From assembly GCF_020685205.1 (NCBI RefSeq), contig NZ_JAJERB010000013.1:1-64000 (forward strand): a stretch of DNA of 64,000 nucleotides, read 5' to 3'. The position numbers and the translations under genes were made by a program. The DNA is from Hymenobacter translucens (GTDB lineage: Bacteria > Bacteroidota > Bacteroidia > Cytophagales > Hymenobacteraceae). The stretch's first letter is position 1, and every line of letters begins with the position of its first letter. Positions 53,757-61,938 of the stretch are shown one piece after another. The notes beneath the pieces are model-generated. The model was not told where the DNA came from, ran no database searches, and saw nothing but the letters and a program-made list of their open reading frames with translations.

Positions 53757-54953
53757 TTAGCCGGCCATCTGGTATTCTTTGGGCTGAAAGCTTTGCTCGG
53801 CCTGCCCCTGCTCCAGGGAGTTAAAGAAGCTTTCAATTACCCGGGGCAGGTAGGGATAGGGGCTCAGGGAGTGGGCCATCAGGTACATGCCCAGGCGGTG
53901 CAGGCCAAAGTCAACGGTAGCCAGGTCGAAGCCGCGGCGGAAAGCGGCCTGGTCGGCAAACTGGCCGGTGCGGGCGTGCAGGGCCTGGCGGTAGTGCTCC
54001 AGGTACACCGGGCGCAGGTGGTACCGGTCGGCGTCCAGCACAAAGCACAGCAGCTCCGCTACGTCGTACTGGGGTACGTGGTAGGTGGCCAGCTCCCAGT
54101 CATAGGCGCAGAACTGCAGCTCCCCGGCGGCGTTGCGCTTAAAGCAAGTGTTGCGGGGGTTCAGATCGTTGTGAATAAGCGTCTTGGGCATGTCTTCCAG
54201 CTCCGACCAGTACGTGGGGATACCCGCAATGGCCCGGCGCAGCAGGATTTCCCGCTCGGGGCCGTACTGGGTGGGCAGGTGGGTAGCGGCGTTGGTGAGC
54301 AAGGCCGTCCAGAGCGGGGCCATGCGCTGCATAAACTCCCCGGACGGAACATCCTCACCGTAGTACTTGAGGCGAAGGTAGCCGGCTACCAGATGGTCGG
54401 CGTGCCAGTCGGCCAGCTGAGTGAGGGCCGTGCGGATATGCTCGTCGGTCCACTGCTCGGGAGCCATTACCGAGTTCAGCAGCTCCACGTCTTCTAAGTA
54501 CTCCATCAGCACCACGTAGGTCTGGTCGGCTTCGTTGGCGTGAGTGGCCCACACCTCGGGCAGCAGGGCGCTGGTTTCCTCATAGGCCCGCAGCTCCCGC
54601 CAATGGGTGTGCTCAAAGCCGGTCAGGGCCTCGTACGCCGGATACGTAGCGGCTACCACGCCGCCGCAGGCCTGGGCCAGACCGCCGAGCATGGCCGAGA
54701 TTTCCCGGCCGTTGGGTTTGAGCTTCAGCACCAGCCGCTTGGTATGGCGGGTGCCGTCCACCTGCATGGTCACCGACAGCCCGAAGTGGCCGACCGGCTT
54801 TTCGGTTTGCCCGGCAGTCAGGATGGTCAGGATGCTGGAGGAGTTGTCGACGGGCAGCAGCTCCACCTGCTCCACCCGGATGCGGCGGTGAGGGGCGTGC
54901 TCCTGCATAATGGTTTCGAGGAAGGCGGGGCTGAGGTAGTCGGAAAGGAACAT
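53757..54953 (-). CDS. Aminoglycoside-phosphotransferase-fold small-molecule kinase
   Basis: A 398-residue APH/choline-kinase-like protein. The catalytic loop TLIHNDLNPRNTCF (HxDxxxxN, about residues 258-271) and the metal-binding CAYDWELATYHVPQYDVAELL (about 281-301) are intact. The N-terminal lobe carries RLVLKLKPNG with the ATP-binding Lys and LRAYEETSALLPEVWATH. It phosphorylates an unknown hydroxyl compound; an antibiotic-resistance role is not implied. The ATG at 54953 is used; a longer frame to 55028 has no support. Upstream lies the BtaA-like gene in the same direction. Confidence 0.8.
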   Translation of the reverse strand: MFLSDYLSPAFLETIMQEHAPHRRIRVEQVELLPVDNSSSILTILTAGQTEKPVGHFGLSVTMQVDGTRHTKRLVLKLKPNGREISAMLGGLAQACGGVVAATYPAYEALTGFEHTHWRELRAYEETSALLPEVWATHANEADQTYVVLMEYLEDVELLNSVMAPEQWTDEHIRTALTQLADWHADHLVAGYLRLKYYGEDVPSGEFMQRMAPLWTALLTNAATHLPTQYGPEREILLRRAIAGIPTYWSELEDMPKTLIHNDLNPRNTCFKRNAAGELQFCAYDWELATYHVPQYDVAELLCFVLDADRYHLRPVYLEHYRQALHARTGQFADQAAFRRGFDLATVDFGLHRLGMYLMAHSLSPYPYLPRVIESFFNSLEQGQAEQSFQPKEYQMAG

Positions 54954-55248
54954 GGCAGTAGGGTTGGAAAGGGTAGCCGTTGAAACTTTCCGAAGATTAG
55001 TGCTTCGGTCCGCCACTGTCGATACCAATTTCTGATTTTCAGGGACTTTTCAGAGAGGATATCAACTGGCCTGGATTCGTTGCCAGCAAACCGAAATAAA
55101 GTTTCTGCGTGCGTTTATACCCTCATTCACCTACCAGAAAATCAGACTTTTCAAGCCGAAAAAAACACAGGCTTATTCGCCTATTGAGCAGTATTTTTTC
55201 GTTGATGCCGACTGTCCGCAGCAGGCGAAGCAGCCCGGTAGGCGGGCG

Positions 55249-56343
55249 TTAGTCGCCGCTGGGCTCCCAGCTCAGCACCCGCACGTTGCGGAAGTAAAAG
55301 CAGGCCTCGTGAGCCGACAGCTTTGCGGACTCGGCGGCCAGCAGCGGAATAGTTGCAGTGCGCGCCTCGGCCTGGCTCAGGAGCAGGTTCCAGAATACCA
55401 CCCGGAGTGGAACCCCGCGCTGGCCCAGGGCCTGGCAGACCCGCTCAAATTCGGCTGGACTCACGTACTCAAAGATGTTGGACAGGCTGGCCTTGGTAAT
55501 GATCCGGCCTTCCTCCGAGAGCAGGAAGTCGATGGCTTCGCCGGTTTCAATCCGGAGCGTCGGCAGCTGGCGGCGGAGCGTTTCGTAGTGGGCAGCCTGG
55601 TAGCAGGGTGGCAGTACGTGGTCGGGCAGTTCGGGGCCGAAGAAGAAGAAGCGCAGAAAGAAGTTGTCCCGGGCCAGCTGAGTGCCCAGGTGGCGGCGCA
55701 GGCGGGCAAAGAAGGCTTCCCCGCCCGATTCTTCCGCGTACTTGAACAGCTTCGGGTCCCGGCCCTTGCTCAGGTTAGCCTCGTCGAAGTAATCGATGAA
55801 CTGCCGGCGGAAGTCGGTGGGCTCCACCTCAGAGACAAAGTAGCGGTGCTGAGCCTCCTCGTTGTCGAACGACAGCAGGTGGCGAAGCCGGGCCTGAGCG
55901 GCGGCGTCGAGAGTAGCAAAGAAGTTAGTAATAAAGCTTTCCAGCCGGCCCGCAGTGAGGATGCCGCCCGGGTGGCTGGCGAAAAACGACTCCCAGTACG
56001 GCTGCTCTTCGGCCCCCAGCGTAGCGCGCACCTCCGCCCAGGCCTGCCGGGCGGCGTCGGGGCCATCAAAGCCTATCAGTCCGCGAAAAACCGGGTGGGC
56101 ATGGTGCTGAATAACGTGCTGCTTCAGCTGGAGCAGGCGACTCTGAGCCGGGTTCAGGTCAATGGCCGTGACGCTGGCCGGGGCCTGCAGCAGGGTATTG
56201 AGCACGTTGCAGCCGGCCCCGCAGATAATCAGGGCGTGGTCGGTAGGCTGGAGCTGCAGGGCCTGGTAGAGCGTAGCGCTGCCTTCCCACACCAGCGAAT
56301 AGCGCAGCCGGTCCAGCTCCACGTTATAGAATTCGGATTGCAT
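55249..56343 (-). CDS. BtaA-like (DUF3419) S-adenosylmethionine 3-amino-3-carboxypropyltransferase
   Basis: A 364-residue protein of the DUF3419/BtaA family. The SAM-binding region LIICGAGCNVLNTLLQAPAS (about 43-62) and VTAIDLNPAQSRLLQLKQHV (about 63-82) match the family's AGCN...DLNPAQ...LELK signature, and RLRHLLSFDNEEAQ and LLSEEGRIITKASLSNIFEY are also typical. BtaA moves the 3-amino-3-carboxypropyl group of SAM to diacylglycerol, the first step to betaine lipid (DGTS). No BtaB-like N-methyltransferase is in the window, so the final product could differ. The ATG at 56343 is used; the longer frame to 56544 comes from a repeat. Confidence 0.88.
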   Translation of the reverse strand: MQSEFYNVELDRLRYSLVWEGSATLYQALQLQPTDHALIICGAGCNVLNTLLQAPASVTAIDLNPAQSRLLQLKQHVIQHHAHPVFRGLIGFDGPDAARQAWAEVRATLGAEEQPYWESFFASHPGGILTAGRLESFITNFFATLDAAAQARLRHLLSFDNEEAQHRYFVSEVEPTDFRRQFIDYFDEANLSKGRDPKLFKYAEESGGEAFFARLRRHLGTQLARDNFFLRFFFFGPELPDHVLPPCYQAAHYETLRRQLPTLRIETGEAIDFLLSEEGRIITKASLSNIFEYVSPAEFERVCQALGQRGVPLRVVFWNLLLSQAEARTATIPLLAAESAKLSAHEACFYFRNVRVLSWEPSGD

Positions 56344-56383
56344 GGGGTGGTGCTTGTTAGTTGTTGATTGTTGCTTGTTGGTT

Positions 56384-56532
56384 GTTGTCATCCTTAATCT
56401 GTTGTCCGCTTGCGAACCGCAGGCCCACATTGTCAAGGGCCTTATCAGGATTACATAAGTCGTTATTACGATGTTCGTTCGGCTGCAAGTCGTTCCTCGA
56501 TGCCAAGGTCCTTGGCTCTGCTCAGGATGACA
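56384..56532. repeat. MITE-like repeat upstream of the BtaA-like gene
   Basis: Ends TTGTCATCCT (56385-56394) and AGGATGACAA (56522-56531) form terminal inverted repeats around about 130 bases. The body (CTGCTCAGGATGAC, CGTTCCTCGATGCC) resembles the CATCCTGAGC/TCGA theme of the family C repeat at 45501-45660. Just beyond it, 56350-56384 has a GTTAGTTGTTGATTGTTG stretch like family A arms. Confidence 0.6.
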
Positions 56533-56564
56533 ATGAACCAACAATCAGCTACCAGCAATCAGCA

Positions 56565-58010
56565 TCATATCAGCTGGTCGTAGCGAATCTTGGAGTGGTG
56601 GCGCTGGTCGACGGGCAGCCCGGGGCGGTGGTGCAGGCCGGTGAAAAGAGCAGCCGGAAACGAGGCTGCCCGCAGCGCCTGGCTGACCTGCCCTGCCGTA
56701 GCGGCTCCTTCCCAGTATACAGCAAATCCCGCCGGCTCGGCCCGGGCCGCCGCCCGCTCCACGCCCGGCAGCTGCTGGAGCACCTGCTCGACCTGGTAGT
56801 GCTGCACGCCCTGGTGCAGGGTGGTGTTGCCCTGCCGGCCGGTCAGCCAGAGGTTGCCCGCATCGTCGAAGTAGCCGAAGTCGCCGGTAGCCAGTATGCC
56901 GTCGGGGGTCTGGGCAGCTACGTGGGCCCCGCGCACCGTTATTTCCCCGACTTCCCGCCGGGTGCCGTTGGCCAGCGTTACTTCTCCCATCGGCTTCAGC
57001 CGGAGCCGGCAGTTCAGCCCCGCCACGACCGGGCCTACGCAATAGCCGTCCCGAGGGCTGGGCGCGGGGACAGAAATGAAACGGCGCACGGCAATGGGCT
57101 CGGCCTCGGAGGAGCCGTAGATGACAAATATTCCCGCCCCGGCAAAAGCCGCTTGCAGCTCCTGAAGCAGCTTTTCCGGTACCGGGGAGCCGCCCACGCC
57201 CACCGCCTGCACCGCCGGAAAGCCGCCAGGCCAGGCCAGCAGCGCCGGCAGCAGGCGCCGGAAGTAAAACACGTTGCCGGTCAGGGTGTGCACCTGCCCG
57301 GCGGCAATCTGTGCGGCCACGGCGTCGGCATCGAGCAGGGGCAGGTTTCCCCAGGGCAGGTCGGGGAGCACGGTGAGCACCCCGGCGGAAAGGTTATGAA
57401 GCAGCACGTTGGGAAAAAGCGGGAAGTCACGCTGCCCGGGCCAGGGCGGAAACACCCGCTTGAGCACCTCGTGCTGGGCCCGCAGCACCCGGTGCGTCCG
57501 AACAATCTGCTTGGGACGCCCGGTAGTGCCGGAGCTGTGGGAAATCAGGGCGGGCTGGTCGGCGGGCACGGGCTGGGGCGGCTCCAGGGGAGCGGGGGCA
57601 GGCAGGCGGTGGGCCGTCAGGTTGCGCACGCCCCAGCCGCGAAACAGCGCTTTAGCCAGCCAGGGCAAGGGTCTGGCGGACAGGATTGCCGTCAGCTTGC
57701 CGAGCCGGACCAGGGTGAGCAGGGTTGCCGGCGTGATACCGGCCGGGGGCAGCACTGCCACGGCCCCGTGGGCCTGTACGGCCAGCAGCCCGCAGATCAG
57801 GTCGGGGCCTACGGGCAGCAGCAGCAGGATGCGCTGCCCGGGCTGCACGCGGCGGGCCGCCAGCTCCTGCCGGAACCGGCTGATCTGTCCGGCCAGGTCG
57901 GCAGCAGCATACACGCGGGGCGGGGCGTCGGGCTCGGGCCATTCCAGCAGGACCCGGTCCGGGTTGGCCGCCAGTACGGCAAAGACGGATTCAACGAAGT
58001 TGGCAGTCAT
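56565..58010 (-). CDS. Stand-alone AMP-forming acyl-CoA/acyl-acid ligase
   Basis: A 481-residue ANL-superfamily adenylating enzyme. Motifs in order: LISHSSGTTGRPKQIVRTH (P-loop, about residues 174-192), VIYGSSEAEPIAVRRF (about 296-311, the A5 region), GILATGDFGYFDDAGNLWLTGRQGN (about 368-392, with the D of motif A7) and a C-terminal VDQRHHSKIRYDQL in which the near-terminal Lys is the adenylation lysine. The DxRHxxKI ending resembles OleC-like ligases. There is no adjacent carrier protein, so it should make an acyl-AMP or acyl-CoA. Located between the APC permease and the BtaA-like gene on the same strand. Confidence 0.88.
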   Translation of the reverse strand: MTANFVESVFAVLAANPDRVLLEWPEPDAPPRVYAAADLAGQISRFRQELAARRVQPGQRILLLLPVGPDLICGLLAVQAHGAVAVLPPAGITPATLLTLVRLGKLTAILSARPLPWLAKALFRGWGVRNLTAHRLPAPAPLEPPQPVPADQPALISHSSGTTGRPKQIVRTHRVLRAQHEVLKRVFPPWPGQRDFPLFPNVLLHNLSAGVLTVLPDLPWGNLPLLDADAVAAQIAAGQVHTLTGNVFYFRRLLPALLAWPGGFPAVQAVGVGGSPVPEKLLQELQAAFAGAGIFVIYGSSEAEPIAVRRFISVPAPSPRDGYCVGPVVAGLNCRLRLKPMGEVTLANGTRREVGEITVRGAHVAAQTPDGILATGDFGYFDDAGNLWLTGRQGNTTLHQGVQHYQVEQVLQQLPGVERAAARAEPAGFAVYWEGAATAGQVSQALRAASFPAALFTGLHHRPGLPVDQRHHSKIRYDQLI

Positions 58011-58082
58011 CCGAAAGAGGTATAGCCCGCAAGGTAGCTTTTCTCCACAGTCGAAAGAATGCCCAGCACCAGCGGCAGCAGG

Positions 58083-59483
58083 CTAGCGGGCAAACGGCCA
58101 CCGCTGCTGGCGGCGGCTCCAAAGCAGGAATACGCCGGTGCCCACGGCCATCATCAGCAGGGCGCCGACCTGGAAGGGCAGGTACCGGCCGGGCAGCCCC
58201 AGCCAGCCCAGCGGAATGCCGTCCTGAATACTGTAGAACATCCAGAGCCAGACGGCCACGGCCACCATGACGGGCAGCGGGTAAAGCGGCATCCGGAAGG
58301 GCAGCCCGGCGGTGCCCCGGCGCCGGCGCAGCAGCACCAGCCCCACGGCCTGGCCCACGAACTGCACCAGGATGCGCATGGCCAGGATGGCACTGATAAC
58401 CTCGCCCAGCTTAAAGAGCAGGCTGAACAGAAACCCCAGCCCGCCCAGCAGCAGCAGCGACACGTGCGGAAAGTGCTTGGTAGGATGGGTGCGCGCAAAC
58501 ACCGGCAGAAACTCCCCGTCGGCCGCGGCGGCGTAGGGAATGCGGGAGTAGCCCAGCAGCACCGCGAACAGGGAAGCAAACGCCACCCACAAAACCAGCG
58601 CCGTGGCCGCCTTGGCCGCCACCGGCCCGTAGAGCTGCTCCACGAAGGTGCTCACGATAAACTTGGAGTGCTGCGCGTCCTGCCACGGAATCACGGTGCC
58701 CACGCTCCAGTTAAGCAGCAGGTACAAGGCCATGATGCCCAGGATACTCAGAAAGATGCTGCGCGGAATCAGCTTGTGCGGCTCCTTGACTTCCGCGCCC
58801 AGGTGGCAGATGTTGTAGTAGCCCAGGTAGGAGTAGATGGTCTTGACCGCCGCCTGCCCCATGGCCGCCGACAAGAGCAGCCCCGGCAGGTCGCCGATGC
58901 CCCCGACGGGCAGCCAGGCCACGGCGTGGTTGCTGTTGGTGAGCCCCCCGAAGATCAGCCAGGCCATCAGCCCCAGCACGCCCACCCAAAGCAGCACGCC
59001 CAGCTTGCCGATTTCCTCGATGCGCCGGTAAAGCAGCCCGATCAGCAGGAGCACCACCACGCCCGACACCAGCTTGGCCTGCCACGGCTCGGTGAGGGGC
59101 ACCAGGTAGCCGAAGTACTGGGCAAAGCCGATGGCACCGGAGGCTACTACCAACGGAGCCTGCACCAGCGTCTGCCATACGTACAGAAACGACATCAGCC
59201 GTCCCCAGGTATGCTCGCCGTAGGCCAGCTTCAGAAACCGGTAGGAGCCGCCCGCCTCGGGGTAGGCCGCGCCCAGCTCGCTCCAGATCAGCCCGTCCAC
59301 GAGGCTCAGCCCCGCACCTACCAGCCAGGCCAGCAGGAAGTACGGTCCCATAAAGCCCATGACCAGCGGCAGCGTGACAAACGGGCCGATGCCCACCATG
59401 TCAATCATGTTGAGGGCGGTGGCCTGCACCAGGCCCAGGCGGCGCTGCAGCACGGGCGCGGGAGGAGAATCGAGTTGGGGCAT
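58083..59483 (-). CDS. APC-family amino acid permease
   Basis: A 466-residue inner-membrane transporter with about twelve hydrophobic segments. The first shows the broken-helix signature NMIDMVGIGPFVTLPLVMG (about residues 25-43), followed by WSELGAAYPEAGGSYRFLKLAYG (about 68-90), both typical of the APC superfamily. Substrate cannot be read; neutral or cationic amino acids are usual. It is upstream of the AMP ligase with a 72-base gap, so co-transcription is possible. Confidence 0.92.
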   Translation of the reverse strand: MPQLDSPPAPVLQRRLGLVQATALNMIDMVGIGPFVTLPLVMGFMGPYFLLAWLVGAGLSLVDGLIWSELGAAYPEAGGSYRFLKLAYGEHTWGRLMSFLYVWQTLVQAPLVVASGAIGFAQYFGYLVPLTEPWQAKLVSGVVVLLLIGLLYRRIEEIGKLGVLLWVGVLGLMAWLIFGGLTNSNHAVAWLPVGGIGDLPGLLLSAAMGQAAVKTIYSYLGYYNICHLGAEVKEPHKLIPRSIFLSILGIMALYLLLNWSVGTVIPWQDAQHSKFIVSTFVEQLYGPVAAKAATALVLWVAFASLFAVLLGYSRIPYAAAADGEFLPVFARTHPTKHFPHVSLLLLGGLGFLFSLLFKLGEVISAILAMRILVQFVGQAVGLVLLRRRRGTAGLPFRMPLYPLPVMVAVAVWLWMFYSIQDGIPLGWLGLPGRYLPFQVGALLMMAVGTGVFLLWSRRQQRWPFAR

Positions 59484-59832
59484 AAGCAGGTGGAAAAGAA
59501 GCCGGGGTCGTAAAAGTCGGATAAAACCGGAATGTTCAGCGGGGGCCGGCCGGTAGCCCGCCGGGATGCCGGGCCGAACGGCTCAGGCACCCTTAGCTTA
59601 ACCCCAGCCCCCGGGTCTGCGTAGCTGAGAACTTCTTTCGCTCAACCATGCCCTTCACGCCCGGCACCCATCGTATAAGCGCATCTTTTTGAAAGCCCGA
59701 TTCATCGGCCGCGCGTAGCGCGTGGCTGATCGGAAAGCATCACTCAAATCTGATACCTTGGAGCACAGTAGCACGGGGCCCTGGTTTCGCGCTGCCAGCC
59801 CCTGCGCCGCATCCTGAAAACGAAAACGCCCT
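59484..59832. other. Gene-free 349-base divergent region
   Basis: Lies between the leftward permease and the rightward glycosidase and must contain both promoters. A TAnnTTTG-like element is not clear on either strand, and no repeat or small gene stands out. Confidence 0.5.
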
Positions 59833-61068
59833 ATGCCCACGTTACCCCACAACCTCTCTCTTATTACCCTGCCCGTTAACCCATTCGAGTCGTTCTGGAT
59901 GGCGGGTTACGAGTGCACCGACCAGCTCAACGCCTATGGCAACCGCGTCGACTTCCTGCACCTCACCGGCCATTACCAGCGCCTGGAGGAAGACTACCAA
60001 GGCCTCGGGCAGTTCAACATCAGGACCGTGCGCGAAGGCATCCGCTGGAGCCACATCGAAAAGGTACCCTACCAGTACGACTGGAGCACGGTCAAGGAGA
60101 TGATTGCCGCCGGCAAGCGCCTGGGCATTCAGCAGGTGTGGGACCTTTGCCACTTCGGCTACCCCGATGACCTGACGCCCCTGCACCCCATGTTTGCCCG
60201 CCGGTTCGGCGCGCTGTGCCGGGCCTTTGTAGAGTTCTACCGCACCCAGGATCCCGACGGCACGCTGATCGTGACGCCCATCAACGAGCCCAGCTTTATG
60301 GCCTGGCTGGGTGGCGACGTACGCGGCACCTCGCCGTACTGCGTAGGCCAGGGCTGGGAAGTGAAGTACCGCCTGATGAAAGCCTACATCGAGGGTGTAG
60401 CCGCCATCCGGGCCACCGACTCCCGGGTGCGCATCATGACCACCGACCCGCTCGTGAACTTCGTGCCGGCCCTCGACGCCAGCCCCGAGCACCGGCAGGA
60501 AGTGAAAAACATCAACGAGTGGCAGTTCCAGTGCGTCGACATCCTGGCCGGGCGGCTCTGCCCCGAGCTGGGCGGACGCGAGGACTACCTCGACATCCTG
60601 GGCTTCAACTACTACTACGACAACCAGTGGGAGCATTACAAGGGCCGGCTGCTGTGGGAGCAGAAGCCCCGGGATGCCCGCTGGATGCCGTTTCACAAGC
60701 TGCTCGCCAAAGCCTACAAGCGCTACAACCGCCCCGTCGTCATCACCGAGACCAGCCACCTGGGCGTGGGCCGGGGCGAGTGGGTGCTGGAAATGGCCGA
60801 CGAGTGCGCCAAGGTGCTGCGCAAGGGCATTCCGCTCTGGGGCATCTGCCTCTACCCCATCATCGACCGGCCCAACTGGGACAACCTCGTGGACTACCAC
60901 AACTCCGGCCTCTGGGACGTGGACCGCGACGCGCCCGATGGCTCCCTGCCCCGGGTGTTGTGCCAGCACTACGCCGATGACCTGCTCCAGGCCCAGGCCC
61001 ACCTCGAAACGGCCCGGCACCGGCAGCGTACCCGCCTGCCCAAGGCGTCGATACTGTCGTTGTCGTAG
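59833..61068 (+). CDS. GH1-like (clan GH-A) glycoside hydrolase
   Basis: A 411-residue cytoplasmic (no signal peptide) TIM-barrel glycosidase. GIRWSHIEKVPYQYDWSTV, VWDLCHFGYPDDL, TPINEPSFMAWLGG (acid/base Glu, about residue 155) and VVITETSHLGVGRGEW (nucleophile Glu, about residue 310) follow the GH1/clan-A order, though the GH1 ITENG box is altered to ITETS and the chain is shorter than a typical 440-470. It may be a family-1-like beta-glycosidase of unknown specificity. A family A repeat follows directly. Confidence 0.8.
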   Translation: MPTLPHNLSLITLPVNPFESFWMAGYECTDQLNAYGNRVDFLHLTGHYQRLEEDYQGLGQFNIRTVREGIRWSHIEKVPYQYDWSTVKEMIAAGKRLGIQQVWDLCHFGYPDDLTPLHPMFARRFGALCRAFVEFYRTQDPDGTLIVTPINEPSFMAWLGGDVRGTSPYCVGQGWEVKYRLMKAYIEGVAAIRATDSRVRIMTTDPLVNFVPALDASPEHRQEVKNINEWQFQCVDILAGRLCPELGGREDYLDILGFNYYYDNQWEHYKGRLLWEQKPRDARWMPFHKLLAKAYKRYNRPVVITETSHLGVGRGEWVLEMADECAKVLRKGIPLWGICLYPIIDRPNWDNLVDYHNSGLWDVDRDAPDGSLPRVLCQHYADDLLQAQAHLETARHRQRTRLPKASILSLS

Positions 61069-61074
61069 AAATAA

Positions 61075-61139
61075 GTTGTCAGTTGTTTGTTGTCCGTTGT
61101 CAGTGGTGTTCTGATAACGGACAACAAACAACTGACAAC
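61075..61139. repeat. Intergenic inverted repeat, family A, longest copy
   Basis: 29-base arms (61075-61103 and 61111-61139) match at 28 positions with a seven-base loop TGGTGTT; the shared core is TTGTCCGTTGTCAG. It starts six bases after the glycosidase stop. Confidence 0.85.
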
Positions 61140-61156
61140 GAACAACTAAATACACC

Positions 61157-61870
61157 ATGAGCCCGCCCTCCTCCAACCCAAGCACCGACGAGTTGCTGCG
61201 CCACTTCCGCCAGGCGTTTACCGACTCGACGCTGTCGACCGACGAGGCCCGGCGGCTGCGGCAGGAGCTGGCCGACCACGGGCAGCACGGCGCCGCGTTA
61301 GATGAGCTGCGCCACCAGCTGTTCGCCATGGCCCGGGCCCGGTTCAACTCGTTTCAGGATAAAAGCGCCATTGAGTGGCTGGAATCGGCCAGCGCCCTGC
61401 TGCTGCCGGCCGAAACCGGTCCGCCCGCCCATACCGAGGTACACTTCAGCCCGGGCACGGAGTGCGTGGAGGCCATTCAGCGGTTTATCAGCCATGCCGC
61501 CCACCGCCTCGACGTGTGCGTGTTCACCATTTCCGACGACCGACTGACGGACTGCCTGCTCACCGCCCACCGCCACGGCGTGCAGATCCGCCTGCTCACC
61601 GACGACGAAAAGCTGTTTGACAAGGGCTCGGACATCCGGCAGCTGGCCGCAGCCGGCATTCCGGTGCGCACCGACGTGACGGAAAACCACATGCACCACA
61701 AGTTTGCCGTGGCCGACGGGCGGGTAGCCCTCACCGGCAGCTACAACTGGACCCGCTCGGCCGCCCTCTACAACCTCGAAAACCTGCTTATCACCGACGA
61801 GCCGGCCGTGGTGCGCCGCTTCAGCAGCGAGTTTGACCGGCTCTGGGCGCAGATGACGGTTTACAAGTAA
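61157..61870 (+). CDS. Phospholipase D-like protein with one HKD motif
   Basis: A 237-residue cytoplasmic protein. Residues 1-95 are a helical extension of unknown family; residues about 100-235 form a Nuc-type PLD domain with HRLDVCVFTISDDRLTDCLL and the catalytic HHKFAVADGRVALTGSYNWT (HxKxxxxD, about 176-195), then a GS motif and LENLLIT. One HKD per chain implies a dimeric active site, as in nucleases of this family and mitochondrial MitoPLD. Substrate, nucleic acid or lipid, is not decided by the sequence. Confidence 0.85.
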   Translation: MSPPSSNPSTDELLRHFRQAFTDSTLSTDEARRLRQELADHGQHGAALDELRHQLFAMARARFNSFQDKSAIEWLESASALLLPAETGPPAHTEVHFSPGTECVEAIQRFISHAAHRLDVCVFTISDDRLTDCLLTAHRHGVQIRLLTDDEKLFDKGSDIRQLAAAGIPVRTDVTENHMHHKFAVADGRVALTGSYNWTRSAALYNLENLLITDEPAVVRRFSSEFDRLWAQMTVYK

Positions 61871-61903
61871 GTCAGGAGCGTACGACACCGGGGCGCGGTG
61901 CCA

Positions 61904-61934
61904 CTTGCTACCTGAAGCCGGCAGCCTATCTTTA
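61904..61934 (+). promoter_or_regulatory. Promoter of the methylguanine methyltransferase gene
   Basis: CTTG (61904-61907), 19-base spacer, TATCTTTA (61927-61934), one mismatch in each element to TTTG-N19-TAnnTTTG. The box ends four bases before the ATG, suggesting a very short or absent leader. Confidence 0.55.
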
Positions 61935-61938
61935 GCTC

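Noticed and set aside
53757-54953. Calling the APH-fold kinase an aminoglycoside resistance gene
   Set aside because: The fold is used by many choline, homoserine and sugar kinases; no resistance-specific feature is visible.
55031-55146. Inverted pair TCTGATTTTC (55031-55040) and GAAAATCAGA (55137-55146) upstream of the kinase-like gene
   Set aside because: Ten A/T-rich bases across about 100 bases can occur by chance; no second copy or operator geometry supports it.
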